DNA of 64,000 nucleotides from Acidimicrobiaceae bacterium (GTDB lineage Bacteria; Actinomycetota; Acidimicrobiia; Acidimicrobiales; RAAP-2): NCBI GenBank assembly GCA_027451285.1, contig DAIDJP010000016.1, positions 85,055 to 149,054 of the forward strand, read 5' to 3'. Shown piece by piece: positions 50,795 to 59,815 of this stretch (position 1 is its first letter; each line of letters starts with the position of its first letter). The notes under the pieces were generated by a model. It saw only the letters and a program-made list of their open reading frames with translations, ran no database searches and was not told where the DNA came from. The position numbers and the translations under genes were made by a program.

Positions 50795-53062
50795 GTGACT
50801 TCTGACTTGCACCGGTCGCTCGGTCTGACCGACGACGAATTCGCCGAGATCTGCCGAGTGCTCGAGCGCGAGCCCAATCACCTCGAGCTCGCCCTCTACG
50901 CGGTCATGTGGAGCGAGCACTGCTCGTATAAGTCTTCGCGGCTGCACCTGCGCCGCCTGCCCACCGCGGGCGAGCACGTCTTGGTGGGTCCGGGCGAGAA
51001 CGCCGGCGTCATCGACGCCGGCGACGGGATCGCGGTGGCCATTCGCATCGAGAGCCACAACCACCCCTCGGCGATCGAGCCGTACCAGGGCGCGGCGACC
51101 GGGGTCGGGGGCATCCTGCGCGACGTGTTCACCATGGGCGCGCGCCCGCTGGCGGTGATGGACCCCCTGTTCTTCGGCGACCTGGACAGCGCCCGCCAGC
51201 GCTGGCTGGTCGAGGGCGTCGTCTCGGGCATCTCGGGATACGGCAACTCCGTGGGCGTTCCCACCATCGGCGGCGAGCTGACCTTCGACGAGCGCTACGC
51301 AGGCAACCCGCTGGTGAACGTGCTGTGCTGCGGCGCGCTGCCGCGCGAGCGCCTGGTGCTCGGCGTCGCCTCGGGACTCGGCAACCTCGCGGTCTTGTTG
51401 GGATCGACCACGGGCCGCGACGGGATCGGGGGCGTCTCGGTGCTCGCCTCGGCGGGATTCTCCGACGAGGGAGCCGACGACGCGAAGCGGCCCAGCGTGC
51501 AGGTGGGCGACCCCTACGAGGAGAAGAGACTCATCGAGGCCTGCCTCGAGCTGCTCGACTCGGGACTCGTGGTCGGCATCCAGGATCTCGGCGGTGCGGG
51601 GCTGGTCTGTGCGACGAGCGAGACAGCCGCGCGCGGCGGCGTCGGCATGGACGTCGACGTGACCGCGGTGCCCCTGCGCGAACTCGGCATGGAGCCTTTC
51701 GAGGTCATGACCTCCGAGAGCCAGGAGCGCATGCTCGCCATCATCACCCCCGAGAACTGGGAGGCGGTCGCGGCACTGTGCGCGAAGTGGGAGGTGCGCG
51801 CCACCATCGTGGGCAAGGTCACCGCGCCCGAGGTCGACGAGCACGGCCGCGAGGTCGGACTGCTGCGCGTGCGCGACGGCTTCGACGGCGAGGTCCTCGC
51901 CACCGTGCCGGCCAAGTCCCTCGCCGACGAGGCCCCCCTCTACGACCGCCCGCGAGAGCGCCCGGCCGCGCTCGACGCCGTCCTCGCCGACGACCCCACG
52001 AACGACGAGTCCTTGGAGGGCGCGGCCGAGGACCTGCTCGCGATGCTGGTGGACCCGGCCTGGGTCTATCGCCAGTACGACTCGCAGCTCTTTCTCAACA
52101 CGGTCGTCGGCCCGGGTCGCGACGCCGCGCTGTTGCGCCTCGCGGGACCGGGACTACCCGCGTCGCAGCGCGGCATCGCGCTCTCGACCGATTCGAACCC
52201 CCACTGGTGCGCTCTGGACCCGCGTCTGGGAACGGCTCTCACCGTCGCCGAGAGCGTGGCAAATCTCGCCTGCGTCGGCGCCACGGCCAAGGCCGTCGTG
52301 AACTGCCTCAACTTCGGCAACCCCGAGCACCCCGAGGTGATGTGGCAGCTCTCTGAGTCCATTGACGGCATGGCCCAGGCCTGCAACGATCTGCACCTAC
52401 CCGTGGTCGGCGGCAACGTCTCTCTCTACAACGAGAGCGCCGGCCTCGACATCTTCCCGACGCCGGTCGTGGGATTGCTCGGCGTCGTCGACTCCCTGGT
52501 GGCCCCGCCGCCGGGCTGGAACTGGCGCGCCGGCGACACGGTGGTGTTGGTGGGCACGCGCACCGCCACGGGCGAGCACGACTTCCCCCTGGCCGGCAGC
52601 CGCTGGGCCATTCGGCGATCTCGCCGCGGCGGACGCCTCGCGCCCTTTGACGCGGCCGACTTCGCCGCCACGACCGCCTTCGTCGCGGGCGAGGTGGCGG
52701 CGGTCTGCGCAGCTCAGGTGAGCGACGTCACCGCGGTCCACGACGTGGCCGGCGGCGGCCTCGGTGGCGCGCTCGGTGAGATGGTGGCGGCGACCGGACT
52801 GGGTGTCAGCGCGCAGCTGGCCGCCCCCGGCGAGCTCTTCAGCGAGTTCCCGGGCCGCTTCGTGATGGCCAGCAGCGACCCCGCGGCGCTGCTCGCGCGG
52901 GCCGCGGCGGCCGGCGTCGACGCGCTCGCCCTGGGCATGGTGGGCGGCGACGAGCTGGTTCTCGGCGACGTGCGCCTGGCGGTTGCGGCGATTCGCCACG
53001 CCTACATCCACGCGCTGCCCGACGCGCTCGCGCTGCGCGAGTGGACCGCACCGGTCCTCTAG
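50795..53062 (+). CDS. purL: FGAM synthase PurL
   Basis: LYAVMWSEHCSYKSSRLHLRRLPT...AIRIESHNHPSAIEPYQGAATGVGGILRDVFTMGARP. Confidence 0.97.
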   Translation: MTSDLHRSLGLTDDEFAEICRVLEREPNHLELALYAVMWSEHCSYKSSRLHLRRLPTAGEHVLVGPGENAGVIDAGDGIAVAIRIESHNHPSAIEPYQGAATGVGGILRDVFTMGARPLAVMDPLFFGDLDSARQRWLVEGVVSGISGYGNSVGVPTIGGELTFDERYAGNPLVNVLCCGALPRERLVLGVASGLGNLAVLLGSTTGRDGIGGVSVLASAGFSDEGADDAKRPSVQVGDPYEEKRLIEACLELLDSGLVVGIQDLGGAGLVCATSETAARGGVGMDVDVTAVPLRELGMEPFEVMTSESQERMLAIITPENWEAVAALCAKWEVRATIVGKVTAPEVDEHGREVGLLRVRDGFDGEVLATVPAKSLADEAPLYDRPRERPAALDAVLADDPTNDESLEGAAEDLLAMLVDPAWVYRQYDSQLFLNTVVGPGRDAALLRLAGPGLPASQRGIALSTDSNPHWCALDPRLGTALTVAESVANLACVGATAKAVVNCLNFGNPEHPEVMWQLSESIDGMAQACNDLHLPVVGGNVSLYNESAGLDIFPTPVVGLLGVVDSLVAPPPGWNWRAGDTVVLVGTRTATGEHDFPLAGSRWAIRRSRRGGRLAPFDAADFAATTAFVAGEVAAVCAAQVSDVTAVHDVAGGGLGGALGEMVAATGLGVSAQLAAPGELFSEFPGRFVMASSDPAALLARAAAAGVDALALGMVGGDELVLGDVRLAVAAIRHAYIHALPDALALREWTAPVL

Positions 53063-53173
53063 GGCACGCCGCGGGTCTGCGGCGATACCATCACAAGACG
53101 GCTCCGGTTCGACGAGTGCCACGGCCAACGACGACCGCGACAGTCGTCCCCCGAGCCCGACGAGGAGGGGTGT

Positions 53174-53449
53174 ATGGCACTATTCGACAAGGTGAAGACG
53201 CAGGCCGCGGGATTGGCTCAGAAGGCCCAGGAGGCCGGCAAGGCGGGCCAGGCCAAGATCGACGAGGTCCAGGCGCGGCGCAAGAACGACGCGAACCTGC
53301 GCGAGCTCGGTGCGGCGTACTTCGCGACGCGCCAGGGGCGCGCCGACGCGGACACCGCGGCGACGATCGAGCGGCTGGTCGGAGAGATCGCGGCCTACGA
53401 GGCCGACGGCGGCAGCTCTTCGCCGAGCGACGACCCCGAGGAGGGCTAG
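53174..53449 (+). CDS. Small conserved hypothetical protein
   Basis: 91-aa ORF MALFDKVKTQAAGLAQKAQEAGKAGQAKIDEVQARRKND with upstream ribosome-site-like gaggagg. Confidence 0.65.
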   Translation: MALFDKVKTQAAGLAQKAQEAGKAGQAKIDEVQARRKNDANLRELGAAYFATRQGRADADTAATIERLVGEIAAYEADGGSSSPSDDPEEG

Positions 53450-54375
53450 TCCGCCACCGCCGCTCGCATCTCGTCGAGGATCTCGTCGGGCACGTAGAGG
53501 TCCCCGTACTGACCCAGTCCCAGCGAGACGTGCTCCTTGTAGGTGCCGTGGTAGTCCGAGCCTCCGGTGGGGATGAGTCCGGCGTCGCGCGCGAGCTTGA
53601 CCATCAGCGACCTCGTGCGCGAGGGCGTGCCGCCGTAGTAGGCCTCGATGCCGTGCACGCCGCGCTCGCGCAGCGAGGCGAGGATGCGCGGCATCGTGGT
53701 GGCGACTTCTGTGTCGTCGAGTCGGTCCAGGTAGTTCACCAGCGGGTGCGCGACCGAGAAGAAGACCCGCGCGCCGCGCGCGGCGTCGATGAACTCCTCT
53801 AAGGGCATCGACGTCTTGGGCACGTAGGAGCGCCCCTCGCTGCCGAGCCAGTCGGTGAAGACGCGCCGCCAGTTCTCGTCGGTGTGCGCGCCGACGATCT
53901 CGGGGTGCAGGTCGAACATCGCCTGGGCGAAGTGGGGACGTCCGATCGAGTGGATGGAGCGGGCGAGTCCCGTCAGGTACCCGATGGTCAGCTTCTCGAA
54001 GCCGAACTGGCGCAGCTGGGCGATGAGGAGGGTGTTGCGCACGTCGCGGTCGTGGCGCAGGGCGGCGAGCTTCACCTGCAGGGGGTGGTCGTGGGCCAGG
54101 GGCACGAAGTAGGCCAGGACGTGGATGTTGCGCGGGCCGACCGAGCCGTCGCGCTGGACCTTGGGGAAGTAGTTGTCGCGCAGGGACACCTCGACCCCGG
54201 TCACGTACTCGAGGTCGTAGCGCGCGCAGGCCGACGCCATCTCGGCGTGGCTCGCCGTGGTGTCGTGGTCGGTCAGGGCGATCGCCGAGAGCCCTACCCG
54301 CTTGGCCGCCCGGGCGAGCTCGGCCGGGGTGTCCGAACCGTCGGAGAACGACGAGTGGGTATGGAGATCAAGCAT
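53446..54375 (-). CDS. PHP-domain phosphoesterase
   Basis: LDLHTHSSFSDGSDTPAELARAAKRVGLSAIALTDHDTTASHAEM...GGSDYHGTYK. Confidence 0.93.
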   Translation of the reverse strand: MLDLHTHSSFSDGSDTPAELARAAKRVGLSAIALTDHDTTASHAEMASACARYDLEYVTGVEVSLRDNYFPKVQRDGSVGPRNIHVLAYFVPLAHDHPLQVKLAALRHDRDVRNTLLIAQLRQFGFEKLTIGYLTGLARSIHSIGRPHFAQAMFDLHPEIVGAHTDENWRRVFTDWLGSEGRSYVPKTSMPLEEFIDAARGARVFFSVAHPLVNYLDRLDDTEVATTMPRILASLRERGVHGIEAYYGGTPSRTRSLMVKLARDAGLIPTGGSDYHGTYKEHVSLGLGQYGDLYVPDEILDEMRAAVAD

Positions 54376-54461
54376 CCATGAAGAGTAGTAAGCCGCGAAG
54401 GGCCCGCGGGTCTGGAAGACTGGGCCGGTGCCACGCCCCGCACCCGTAGAGTAGAGGTCGC

Positions 54462-55859
54462 ATGAAGGAAGCCTGTGGCGTCGTGGGGATTGTGGCTGCG
54501 GGCCGGGACGTTTCCTACCTCTGCTACGACGCGCTCTACGCCCTCCAGCACCGCGGCCAGGAGTCGGCGGGCATGGCGACCTTCACGAACCACCAGATCA
54601 CGGTGGTGAAGGACAACGGCCTGGTGAGCCACGTCTTCGCCGAGACCGCCCTACGGGCCCTGAGCGGCTCGCTGGTCATCGGACACACCCGCTACTCGAC
54701 CTCGGGTTCGGCGAACTGGACGGCGGCCCAGCCCGTCTACCGCTCGGCCGGCCAGTCGGGCTTCGCCCTGGCGCACAACGGCAACCTCACCAACACGACG
54801 GCCCTCGCCGAGGCCGCGGGCCTGTCGGTCACCTCGATGCTCTCGGACTCGGACCTGGTGGCCGAACTGCTCGCGCGCGACGTGGAGTCCGGCGCGGACC
54901 TCGTCGACGCCCTCGGCCACGTGCTGGGACGCGCCGAGGGGGCCTTCTCCATGGTCATCCTCGAGGCCGATGCGGTGCACGCGGTGCGCGACCCCCACGG
55001 CTTTCGCCCTCTGTGCCTCGGGCGACTCGGCACCGAGGACGCCCCCGAGGGCTGGGTGGTGGCCTCGGAGTCGCCGGCCCTCGACGTGGTGGGCGCGGCC
55101 TTCGTGCGCGAGATTCTTCCGGGCGAGATGGTCACGATCACCAACGAGGGTGTCACCTCGCGCCAACTCCTCGAGCCCGCGGCCGGCGCCGAGAAGCTCT
55201 GCATCTTCGAGTTCGTCTACTTCGCGCGCCCCGACACCTATCTCATGGGACACCAGGTCCACACCAGCCGGCGCCGCATGGGCGAGCTGCTCGCGGCCCA
55301 GTCCCCGGTCGCGGCCGACATCGTGATGGGCGTGCCCGACTCGGGCGTGCCGGCCGCCGAGGGATACGCCAAGGCCTCGGGGATCCCCTTCGGCTACGGC
55401 CTGGTGAAGAACCGCTACATCGGGCGCACCTTCATCGCGCCCACCCAGAACCAGCGCGCGGCCGGCGTGCGGCGCAAGCTCAACCCGCTGCGCGAGAACA
55501 TCGCCGGCCAGCGCCTCATCGTGGTGGACGACTCCATCGTGCGCGGCACGACGACGCGCGCCCTGGTCGGGATGCTGCGCGACGCGGGAGCGACCGAGGT
55601 GCACCTGCGCATCTCCTCGCCGCCCTTTATGTGGCCCTGCTTCTACGGCATCGACACGCCCACGCGCGACGACCTTCTCGCCGCGAATCACACGGTGGCC
55701 GAGATGACCGAGTACATCGGCTGCGACTCGCTCGAGTTCATCTCGCTGGCCAACCTGCGCACGGCGATCGGACTGGTCGACGAGTGCTGCGACGCCTGCC
55801 TGACCGGCCACTACCCGGCCCCGACCCCCGTCGCGATCGGTCGCGCCAGCCGCTGGTGA
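54462..55859 (+). CDS. purF: Amidophosphoribosyltransferase
   Basis: MKEACGVVGIVAAGRDVSYLCYDALYALQHRGQESAGMAT...LIVVDDSIVRGTTTRALVGMLRDAGA. Confidence 0.97.
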   Translation: MKEACGVVGIVAAGRDVSYLCYDALYALQHRGQESAGMATFTNHQITVVKDNGLVSHVFAETALRALSGSLVIGHTRYSTSGSANWTAAQPVYRSAGQSGFALAHNGNLTNTTALAEAAGLSVTSMLSDSDLVAELLARDVESGADLVDALGHVLGRAEGAFSMVILEADAVHAVRDPHGFRPLCLGRLGTEDAPEGWVVASESPALDVVGAAFVREILPGEMVTITNEGVTSRQLLEPAAGAEKLCIFEFVYFARPDTYLMGHQVHTSRRRMGELLAAQSPVAADIVMGVPDSGVPAAEGYAKASGIPFGYGLVKNRYIGRTFIAPTQNQRAAGVRRKLNPLRENIAGQRLIVVDDSIVRGTTTRALVGMLRDAGATEVHLRISSPPFMWPCFYGIDTPTRDDLLAANHTVAEMTEYIGCDSLEFISLANLRTAIGLVDECCDACLTGHYPAPTPVAIGRASRW

Positions 55860-56902
55860 GCCGCCTCCTCGACGTCGCCGGCGGCCTGACCTACGATCAG
55901 GCGGGCGTGTCCATCGCCGCGGGCGACGAGTCGGTCGAGCGCATCCGCGCCTCCGTTTCCTCCACGCTGCGCCCCGAGGTGCTGGGGGGCATCGGGGGAT
56001 TCGGCGGGCTCTTCGCGCTGGGCCGCTACGACGCGCCGGTGCTCGTCGCCTCGGCCGACGGCGTGGGCACCAAGCTCGAGATCGCCCGGCGTACCAACCG
56101 CTACGACACGGTAGGCGTCGACCTCGTCGCCATGCTGGTCGACGACCTCGTGTGCGTGGGGGCCGAGCCGCTCTTCCTGCTCGACTACGTGGCGGTTGGC
56201 CACCTCGTGCCCGCGCGTCTGGCCGAGTTGGTCGACGGCGTGGCCGCGGGGTGTCGCGTGGCCGGCGTGGCGTTGCTGGGTGGCGAGACGGCCGAGCACG
56301 GCGGCGTGATGGCGCCCGACGACCTCGACCTCGCCGGCTTCGCGGTCGGCGTGCTCGAGCGCGGTCGAGAGCTCGGACCCGATCGGGTGCGCGCCGGCGA
56401 CGTGCTGATCGGCCTGCACTCGCCCGGGCTTCGCTCCAACGGCTACTCCCTCGCGCGCGCGGTGCTGGCCCCCGAGGGCGCGGACCTCGACGCGCCGGCC
56501 TGGGCGGGCGCGTCGACGAGCCTCGCCGACGAGTTGCTGCGCCCCTCGGTGATCTACTCGCCGGCGGTCGTTTCCCTGCTCGCCGGCCTCGGCGACTCGG
56601 TGCACGCCGCGGCCCACATCACCGGCGGCGGCATCACCGGCAACGTCGTGCGCGTCCTGCCCGAGGGGCTCGAGGCGTCCATCGACATGTCGAGCTTCGA
56701 GACCCCCGAGGTCTTCTTCGAGATCCAGCGCCGTGGCGCGGTGTCGGCCGCGGAGATGACCCGGGTCTTCAACTGCGGGCTCGGCATGGTCGTCGCCCTC
56801 GACGCCGCGGCGGCCGACGAGGCGCTGTCCGCGCTCGCGCTGCACGACGCGGTCGTCGTCGGCGAGGTCCGCGAGGGTTCCTCGGGAGTGGTGCTCGTAT
56901 GA
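55856..56902 (+). CDS. purM: AIR synthetase (phosphoribosylformylglycinamidine cyclo-ligase)
   Basis: LTYDQAGVSIAAGDESVERI...GGFGGLFALGRYDAPVLVASADGVGTKLEIA; GTG start overlapping purF stop. Confidence 0.96.
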   Translation: MSRLLDVAGGLTYDQAGVSIAAGDESVERIRASVSSTLRPEVLGGIGGFGGLFALGRYDAPVLVASADGVGTKLEIARRTNRYDTVGVDLVAMLVDDLVCVGAEPLFLLDYVAVGHLVPARLAELVDGVAAGCRVAGVALLGGETAEHGGVMAPDDLDLAGFAVGVLERGRELGPDRVRAGDVLIGLHSPGLRSNGYSLARAVLAPEGADLDAPAWAGASTSLADELLRPSVIYSPAVVSLLAGLGDSVHAAAHITGGGITGNVVRVLPEGLEASIDMSSFETPEVFFEIQRRGAVSAAEMTRVFNCGLGMVVALDAAAADEALSALALHDAVVVGEVREGSSGVVLV

Positions 56903-57453
56903 CGGCGAGAGAGCGCGTGCGCGATCACCTCCTCGCCCACTCGGTGCGCCGCGGCGACTTCGTCTTGAAGTCCGGCAAACGCTCGAGCTGGTTCATCGAC
57001 TCCAAGCAGACGATCCTCGCCCCCGAGGTCATGGAGGACCTCGCCACGCTGATGCTCGAGCGCATTCCCGAGGACGCCACCGCGATCGGGGGCCTCACCA
57101 TGGGCGCTGACGGCGCGAGCTTTGTCACGTCCGCGATCGCCGCCACGCGCGGGCGCTACCTGCGCGCGTTCAGCGTGCGCAAAGAGGTGAAGGACCACGG
57201 CGCGGGCGGGCGCATCGCGGGCTGTCTCGAAGCGGGAGATCGCGTGGTCATCACCGAGGACACGACGAGTCGCGGCACCAGCCTGCTCGAGGCGCTGCGC
57301 GTGGTGCGCGAGTTCGGCGCGACGCCGGTGCTGGTGCTCGCGGTGGTGGATCGCGGGGGCACGGCCGCGGCGCTCGCCGCGAGCGAGGGCGTCGCCTTCG
57401 ACGCGCTCTTTAGCGCGGCCGACCTGGGATTCACCTACGACGTCGGCTCCTGA
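56899..57453 (+). CDS. pyrE: Orotate phosphoribosyltransferase
   Basis: RRGDFVLKSGKRSSWFIDSKQTIL...GGLTMGADGASFVTSAIA...RVVITEDTTSRGTSLLEAL. Confidence 0.93.
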   Translation: MTARERVRDHLLAHSVRRGDFVLKSGKRSSWFIDSKQTILAPEVMEDLATLMLERIPEDATAIGGLTMGADGASFVTSAIAATRGRYLRAFSVRKEVKDHGAGGRIAGCLEAGDRVVITEDTTSRGTSLLEALRVVREFGATPVLVLAVVDRGGTAAALAASEGVAFDALFSAADLGFTYDVGS

Positions 57454-58499
57454 GCGAGCACGTCGAGCAGGTTCGCGCGCCAGGCGTAGAGATCGGGGTA
57501 GTGCTCCTCGGAGGTGTGGCCGAATCTCAGCACGAGCGCGTCGAGCTCGGGCACCACGCTGATCGACTGGCCCTCGTAGCCGCTGGCCCAGTAGGTGCCG
57601 TACGCGTCGCCGGTGACCCACCACTGCCAGGAGTAGAAGTGCCCGCTCTCGTCGTCGACGCTGAGGGGGACCTGGGCGGTATCGGTCCAGTCGCGCGAGA
57701 CGAGCTGGCGGTCGGCGAAGACGCCTCCGCGCAGGTAGCACAGGCCGAACTTCGCGAAGTCGCGCGCGCTCGCGTGCACGTAGCTCGAGGCGATGAACGT
57801 ACCCGCCGCGTCGAATCCCGGCGTGGCGCTCGTCATCGCGAGGGGGCCGAAGATCGACTCCTCGAGGAAGGCTCGGTAGTCGTCGTGGCGTCCCACGAGG
57901 TCGGCGACGATGCCCGAGAGGATGTTGGTGGTGCCGCTGGAGTAGTTGAAGACGGTCCCCGGGGCGTGCGCGAGGGGGATCGACGCGGCGTAGCGCGAGA
58001 CGTCGTCCTTGCCCTCGCCGAAGAGCATGTCGATCACGTGGCTCGTCTGGCCGATTTCGTAGGCCTCGACGAATCCCAGCCCGTCGCGCATCGCGAGCAG
58101 GTCGGCGACGCGGATCGTGGCCCGCGGATCCCCCTCGGCCGTCCACGCGGGGACCGGGGCCAGGCCCACGGGGTCGAGCCGGCCGGACTCGACGAGACGG
58201 CCCAGTCCCAGGTGCAGGATCGACTTGGCCATCGACCACGACAGGAGTTCGCTGTCCGGCCCCACCGGCTCGGGCGGGCGGTCGAAGAACTCGATCACGC
58301 CGCCGTAGCGCTCGTAGACGAGACGTCCGCCGCGCACGACGAGCACCGCGTTGGTGACCCCGAGGGCGGGGTTGTCGAAGGCGGCGTCGGCCGCGGCGCG
58401 CAGCGCGGGTGACGCCTCGCCCGTGGGCCACGCCTCGACGGGCCAGGCGACGCCGTCGGGCTGGGGCGCGTAGCGCGCGGTGACGAGGGGAATGTCCAT
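57435..58499 (-). CDS. Serine hydrolase (beta-lactamase/DD-peptidase family)
   Basis: LLSWSMAKSILHLGLGRLVESGRLD...FNYSSGTTNILSGIVADLVG. Confidence 0.92.
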   Translation of the reverse strand: MDIPLVTARYAPQPDGVAWPVEAWPTGEASPALRAAADAAFDNPALGVTNAVLVVRGGRLVYERYGGVIEFFDRPPEPVGPDSELLSWSMAKSILHLGLGRLVESGRLDPVGLAPVPAWTAEGDPRATIRVADLLAMRDGLGFVEAYEIGQTSHVIDMLFGEGKDDVSRYAASIPLAHAPGTVFNYSSGTTNILSGIVADLVGRHDDYRAFLEESIFGPLAMTSATPGFDAAGTFIASSYVHASARDFAKFGLCYLRGGVFADRQLVSRDWTDTAQVPLSVDDESGHFYSWQWWVTGDAYGTYWASGYEGQSISVVPELDALVLRFGHTSEEHYPDLYAWRANLLDVLAQEPTS

Positions 58500-58539
58500 C
58501 CACCCACCTTGGCAGACGCCGCCAGCGCGGCACCACCAC

Positions 58540-58615
58540 TGGTGGTCGAGACCGGCGTCGATCCGGTGACCTCACGCTTTTCAGGCGCGCGCTCTACCAA
58601 CTGAGCTACTCGACC
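58540..58615 (-). tRNA. tRNA-Phe (GAA), CCA encoded
   Basis: GGTCGAGTAGCTCAGTTGGTAGAGCGCGCGCCTGAAAAGCGTGAGGTCACCGGATCGACGCCGGTCTCGACCACCA. Confidence 0.95.
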
Positions 58616-58643
58616 ATGCTCGGCACCCTCTCGGGTGTCGGAG

Positions 58644-58718
58644 CGGACCTGACGGGATTTGAACCCGCGACCTCCGCCTTGACAGGGCGGCGTGCACTCC
58701 GAGCTGCACCACAGGTCC
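58644..58718 (-). tRNA. tRNA-Asp (GTC)
   Basis: GGACCTGTGGTGCAGCTCGGAGTGCACGCCGCCCTGTCAAGGCGGAGGTCGCGGGTTCAAATCCCGTCAGGTCCG. Confidence 0.95.
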
Positions 58719-58782
58719 TCGGACCTCGGGATCGAGACCCCGAGGCGCGAAGGTTCAGTCTATCGGCTGGGACCCGGCGGGG

Positions 58783-59031
58783 CTAAAGGGCGATCCCGAG
58801 GGCGTCGGCGAGTGCCGCGTCGCTCGGCTCGACCAGGATCGTCCCGTCGGGCAGGAAGATCGTGGGCACGACGCGCGTGCCGTTGTTGTGGGCCTCGACC
58901 TCGCCCGCGCCCGCCTCGTCGGCCTCGATGTCGGTCCACTCGTAGGCGACGTCGTGCTCGTCGAGGAAGCGCTTGGATCGGGTGCAGTCCGAGCACCACG
59001 AGGTGCCGAGGACCCTCAGTGGGGTGGTCAT
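58783..59031 (-). CDS. Glutaredoxin/mycoredoxin-like protein
   Basis: LRVLGTSWCSDCTRSKRFLDEHDVAYEWTDIEAD...TRVVPTIFLPDGTILVEPS. Confidence 0.93.
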   Translation of the reverse strand: MTTPLRVLGTSWCSDCTRSKRFLDEHDVAYEWTDIEADEAGAGEVEAHNNGTRVVPTIFLPDGTILVEPSDAALADALGIAL

Positions 59032-59049
59032 CGCCCCAGCCTAAAAGTC

Positions 59050-59442
59050 TCAGACGCCCTCGGGACGCGGCCACCAGACGAGGCAGAAGGGATGCCCCAC
59101 GGGGTCGCGGTAGACCCGGAAGGTCTCGCCCGGCTGGAACGGGTCCTTCGTCGCGCCGAGTGAGAGCACGAACGCCTCGCCGGCGTCCAGATCGGTCACG
59201 TTGAAGTCGAGGTGCAGCTGCTGGGGGACGGGACCCTCGGGCCAGGTGGGGGCGACGTAGTTCGCCACCTTCTGGAAGGCGATCGTGGCCCCGGACTCGG
59301 CCACGAGCTCGATCCAGGTGACGTCCTCGGGGGCAAAGTCGCCGAGGGGCTCGACGGGAAGCCCGGTCAGGTGCGAGTAGAAGTCGGCCAGGGCCAGCGG
59401 GTCGGGGCAGTCGAGCGCGGTGAGTGCGTAGCGGGCGAACAC
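59050..59442 (-). CDS. VOC/glyoxalase-family protein
   Basis: LDCPDPLALADFYSHLTGLPVEPLG...LHLDFNVTDLDAGEAFVLSLGATK...VYRDPVGHPFCLV. Confidence 0.92.
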   Translation of the reverse strand: MFARYALTALDCPDPLALADFYSHLTGLPVEPLGDFAPEDVTWIELVAESGATIAFQKVANYVAPTWPEGPVPQQLHLDFNVTDLDAGEAFVLSLGATKDPFQPGETFRVYRDPVGHPFCLVWWPRPEGV

Positions 59443-59539
59443 GTCGTCACGGTACCAGGAGGTCGAGTTTTCACGCTGGCCTTATCGGGCTCTTCAACTT
59501 CGGCGGTAGCGTCGCCAGTGGGGGGTGAAGGAGGCCCGT

Positions 59540-59815
59540 ATGTACGGATGGGGATATCAAGAGGGACCCGGCGGATGGGGAATCTTCATGATGCTGATGA
59601 TGGTCCTGTTCTGGGGATTGCTGGTCTGGGGCATCGTCGCCTCGGTGCGCCACTACGCCAACTCCCGCGCCGGACAGCTCCCTGGAGCGAGCGCGAGCTC
59701 AAGCTCGGGCGCGGCCCTCGAGGCCCTGCGCCTGCGCTACGCCAAGGGCGAGATTGACGACGAGGAGTTCGAGCGCCGTCGGGCGACCCTCGAAAAGGGC
59801 GGACCCGCGAGTTAG
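59540..59815 (+). CDS. SHOCT-domain small membrane protein (MYGW type)
   Basis: MYGWGYQEGPGGWGIFMMLMMVLFWGLLVWGIVASVRHY...LEALRLRYAKGEIDDEEFERRRATL. Confidence 0.88.
   Translation: MYGWGYQEGPGGWGIFMMLMMVLFWGLLVWGIVASVRHYANSRAGQLPGASASSSSGAALEALRLRYAKGEIDDEEFERRRATLEKGGPAS

Noticed and set aside
56554-58575. 673-aa minus-strand ORF
   Set aside because: Overlaps purM/pyrE antisense and the serine hydrolase in another frame; no coherent domain.
58725-58747. Short inverted repeat upstream of tRNA-Asp as a regulatory element
   Set aside because: Only a 7-bp arm, common by chance at this GC content.
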